A DNA stretch of 64,000 bases from Elysia crispata (taxonomy: Eukaryota; Mollusca; Gastropoda; Plakobranchidae). Under the pieces are notes generated by a model, which was not told the DNA's origin, searched no databases, and saw only the letters and a list, made by a program, of their open reading frames with translations. Of the stretch, positions 62,029-64,000 are shown in pieces; position 1 is the stretch's first letter, and each line of letters begins with the position of its first letter. The stretch lies in the NCBI GenBank assembly GCA_033675545.1, contig JAWDGP010006539.1, positions 147,402 through 211,401 on the forward strand. The letters run 5' to 3'. A program made the translations under genes and the position numbers.

Positions 62029-63984
62029 TACACCAAATCTGACTAGTTTAAAAGTGGAAAGCCAAGTCTGCTTCAGCTTGGAGAGCAGGGAAATTCACAA
62101 CCTGCAATATAATGTTCAACAAGGTCCTCCGCGTTTACTTTTAACGTAACCTTTACACCATTCCGATCTGCACTGAGTGTGCATCTGACAACAGGTTTAC
62201 AGACAGTAACGTACTATGGTGTAACTCATTGCGCTTACTTTGAACGTACCACGCTTGTTTTAACTGTGCTAGTCTGCACTCATGGTTCCATGCACAGTGT
62301 AACTGCTAATCTTTTGAGAGCTAAATTAGAAAAGAGTCGAGCTAGACGTCTCGCAACGGCTGTGAACTCGGTAATGACACCACTGAACCGTCTATTGAAC
62401 TACTTGCAGACAAAAAGAACGACTTCTCTTTACAAGCATGATTGTATTCCGAAGCCAAATCTGAATTATGCTCGAAATATACCCCTGCTTTTTGGACTTT
62501 TACACTAAGTACTTTTTGCCTAGATGGTCGGCATTTTTTTTTCTTTTTTTTCTTAAGTAGACTAACTCGACTACTCTCGTGACAACGTGTCGAAAAAAAA
62601 AAAAAAAAAAAAGAAAGAAAAAGATGACGCACTTATACCGTTATCAAACGCCAGCCCGCGTCAGGTGAAGATGTTACTCTCACTGCCAGGGCTCAACTCT
62701 CTTTAGAAAAAAAAAAAATGCTTTCCCTCGCTCATGAGCTAGACATTAACATTTTTCTTCTGGTCTTGTGTCTTTCATTCGTTGTCGCAACGCATGTTCA
62801 TTTTTTTTTCTTCTTCTTCTTCTTCTTCTTCTTCTTCTTCTTCTTCTTCTTCTTCTTCTTCTTCTTCTTCTTCTTCTTCTTCTTCTTCTTCTTTCTTTTC
62901 ATTCTATTTCTTACATCAAACAAGAATTGGCAGAGCAAGCGAGGACGGTTCACAGATCTAAGATTAAATCAAGAGCTGTGGGCCGTGAGAGTCGGAGGGT
63001 CAGTTTTATATTAAGTTGTTCTTGTTGAATTGTCATGCCGAAATAATAGAATATTATTCTTATAATGTGGATATAAGAGCAGAAAAACTTTGCCGCTTCC
63101 ACGGAGGCGATTCCTAAAATGATTCGAACAAGGCGTTATCGATTTTGTTCTAATTTCAAATGCTCTATGCTTGTCCTTCAAAGACAATCACAATCCTCTC
63201 TACTTCTAAATTTCATTTAGTACGTAAGAGTGTAGAAGTGAAATTTATTTCATCAGAGACAGCGGTTTTGATGGTTTATATTTTTTTGTCTAGCTAATTT
63301 ATTCCTTTGTTTCTTTATCCATTTTGTTGTTGTTGTTTTCTCGGACAAGGTTGTTGAATACAATTTTATCAAAGATGCCGTTCACTTTCATTCCCATGAA
63401 GAAAACGTTGAGTGCAAAGCCACACTATAGGTTACGACAGGAATCATTTACTTGTTTTGTGAGCTAAAGTGTACGTGAAGAAAACAACAGTTACATCTAA
63501 AATAAAATTGGCCCGGCCTACCGAGCAAAGCTTTCAAATAAAAATAAAAACATTTTAATGTGAACTTTCTAACTTGATAGAGAAAGGCTGCAAGTTTTCA
63601 AAAATATAGCGATATTGAGGACTTTTATGTTTTCCATGTAGGAAAAAAAAAAAAGTTGAGAAACTTTGAGGTCTCATAAATGAAGAGAGGAAAGCCAGTA
63701 GCTTCGCGCGCGGCGAGAAGAAATTGCGTAATTATTTCCCTTTACTTGGCTTTCCGTTTCCTTTGATGTGACCTCTGTGGGCAGTTCGAAGCCACCGTTT
63801 CGCGAGGACAGATTTGTAAACGGTGAAATATTAAAAATGTTACATGTCTGGGCGCACACATAACCGTCTGAAGCGCATGCGTTTCACATGGTTTAACATT
63901 AAACCCTTGCTGTATGTAAAATACATAGACTGCTGTGTAGTCCTGTCTCTGTGGATGTGGGCGCGATTTCCACTGCAATCAAGC

Positions 63985-64000
63985 ATACTTACCTGGCACG
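63985..64000 (+). ncRNA. RNU1: U1 spliceosomal snRNA, copy 10, cut by the window edge
   Basis: Only the first 16 nt (ATACTTACCTGGCACG) are inside the window. The full array-type upstream region precedes it, so this is the start of another unit and not a fragment. Confidence 0.9.

Larger units (their letters stand above)
38520..64000 (+). repeat. Head-to-tail tandem array of about 2.1-kb units, each with one U1 snRNA gene
   Basis: Measured from one U1 start to the next, units begin at 38621, 40766, 49158, 51255, 53361, 55472, 57599, 59731, 61865 and 63985. Unit lengths are 2145, 2111 (after subtracting the LINE), 2097, 2106, 2111, 2127, 2132, 2134 and 2120 bp. Length differences come mainly from homopolymer runs and a (TTC)n tract. 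Point differences are very few, so the array is strongly homogenised. The left edge is at about 38520 against the broken LINE; the right edge is beyond the window. No second RNA gene was recognised in the roughly 1.94-kb spacer. Confidence 0.97.

Overview
This window is animal nuclear DNA. It is intron-rich and AT-rich, full of microsatellites, and carries spliceosomal introns with ordinary GT/AG borders. The gene content (an MDM2 homologue and a SUEL-lectin membrane receptor), the many GATCTA-type motifs and the retrotransposon mix suggest a lophotrochozoan, most likely a mollusc. That taxonomic call is inference.

Region 1 (1-9.4 kb, + strand) holds the 3' two thirds of an MDM2-like E3 ubiquitin ligase gene. 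Six exons encode a Ser-rich and acidic region, a RanBP2-type zinc finger and the C-terminal RING. The p53-binding domain must lie left of the window. Region 2 (9.4-18 kb) is mostly featureless intergenic DNA with one decayed LINE reverse-transcriptase fragment. Region 3 (18.1-29.1 kb, + strand) is an eleven-exon gene whose exon phases all agree. It encodes a 780-residue type I membrane protein: signal peptide, SUEL galactose-binding-lectin-like domain, Cys-containing second ectodomain, stalk, one transmembrane helix and a long cytoplasmic tail with several acidic-context tyrosines. Region 4 (29-38.5 kb) is repeat-rich: simple repeats, a 43/44-bp minisatellite, an internally deleted Helitron remnant (- strand) and a decayed two-ORF LINE.

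Region 5 (38.5 kb to the end) is the most striking part. It is a head-to-tail tandem array of about 2.1-kb units, each carrying one 164-nt U1 spliceosomal snRNA gene. Eight U1 genes are complete and identical by eye, one is split by a retrotransposon, and one is cut by the window edge. The 5' splice-site-pairing end, SL-II loop, Sm site and SL-III/IV look functional. The SL-I loop, which contacts U1-70K, differs from the animal consensus as I recall it at nt 33-35 in every copy.

Inside the second U1 gene sits a LINE with two intact ORFs (an RRM-like/CCHC ORF1 and an AP-endonuclease/reverse-transcriptase ORF2). It is flanked by a 13-bp target-site duplication that lies within the U1 RNA sequence. 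Two poly(A) tracts separated by about 460 bp suggest 3' transduction. An older, broken copy of the same LINE family directly abuts the left edge of the array. Shared variants divide the units into blocks, which shows that homogenisation of the array is local.
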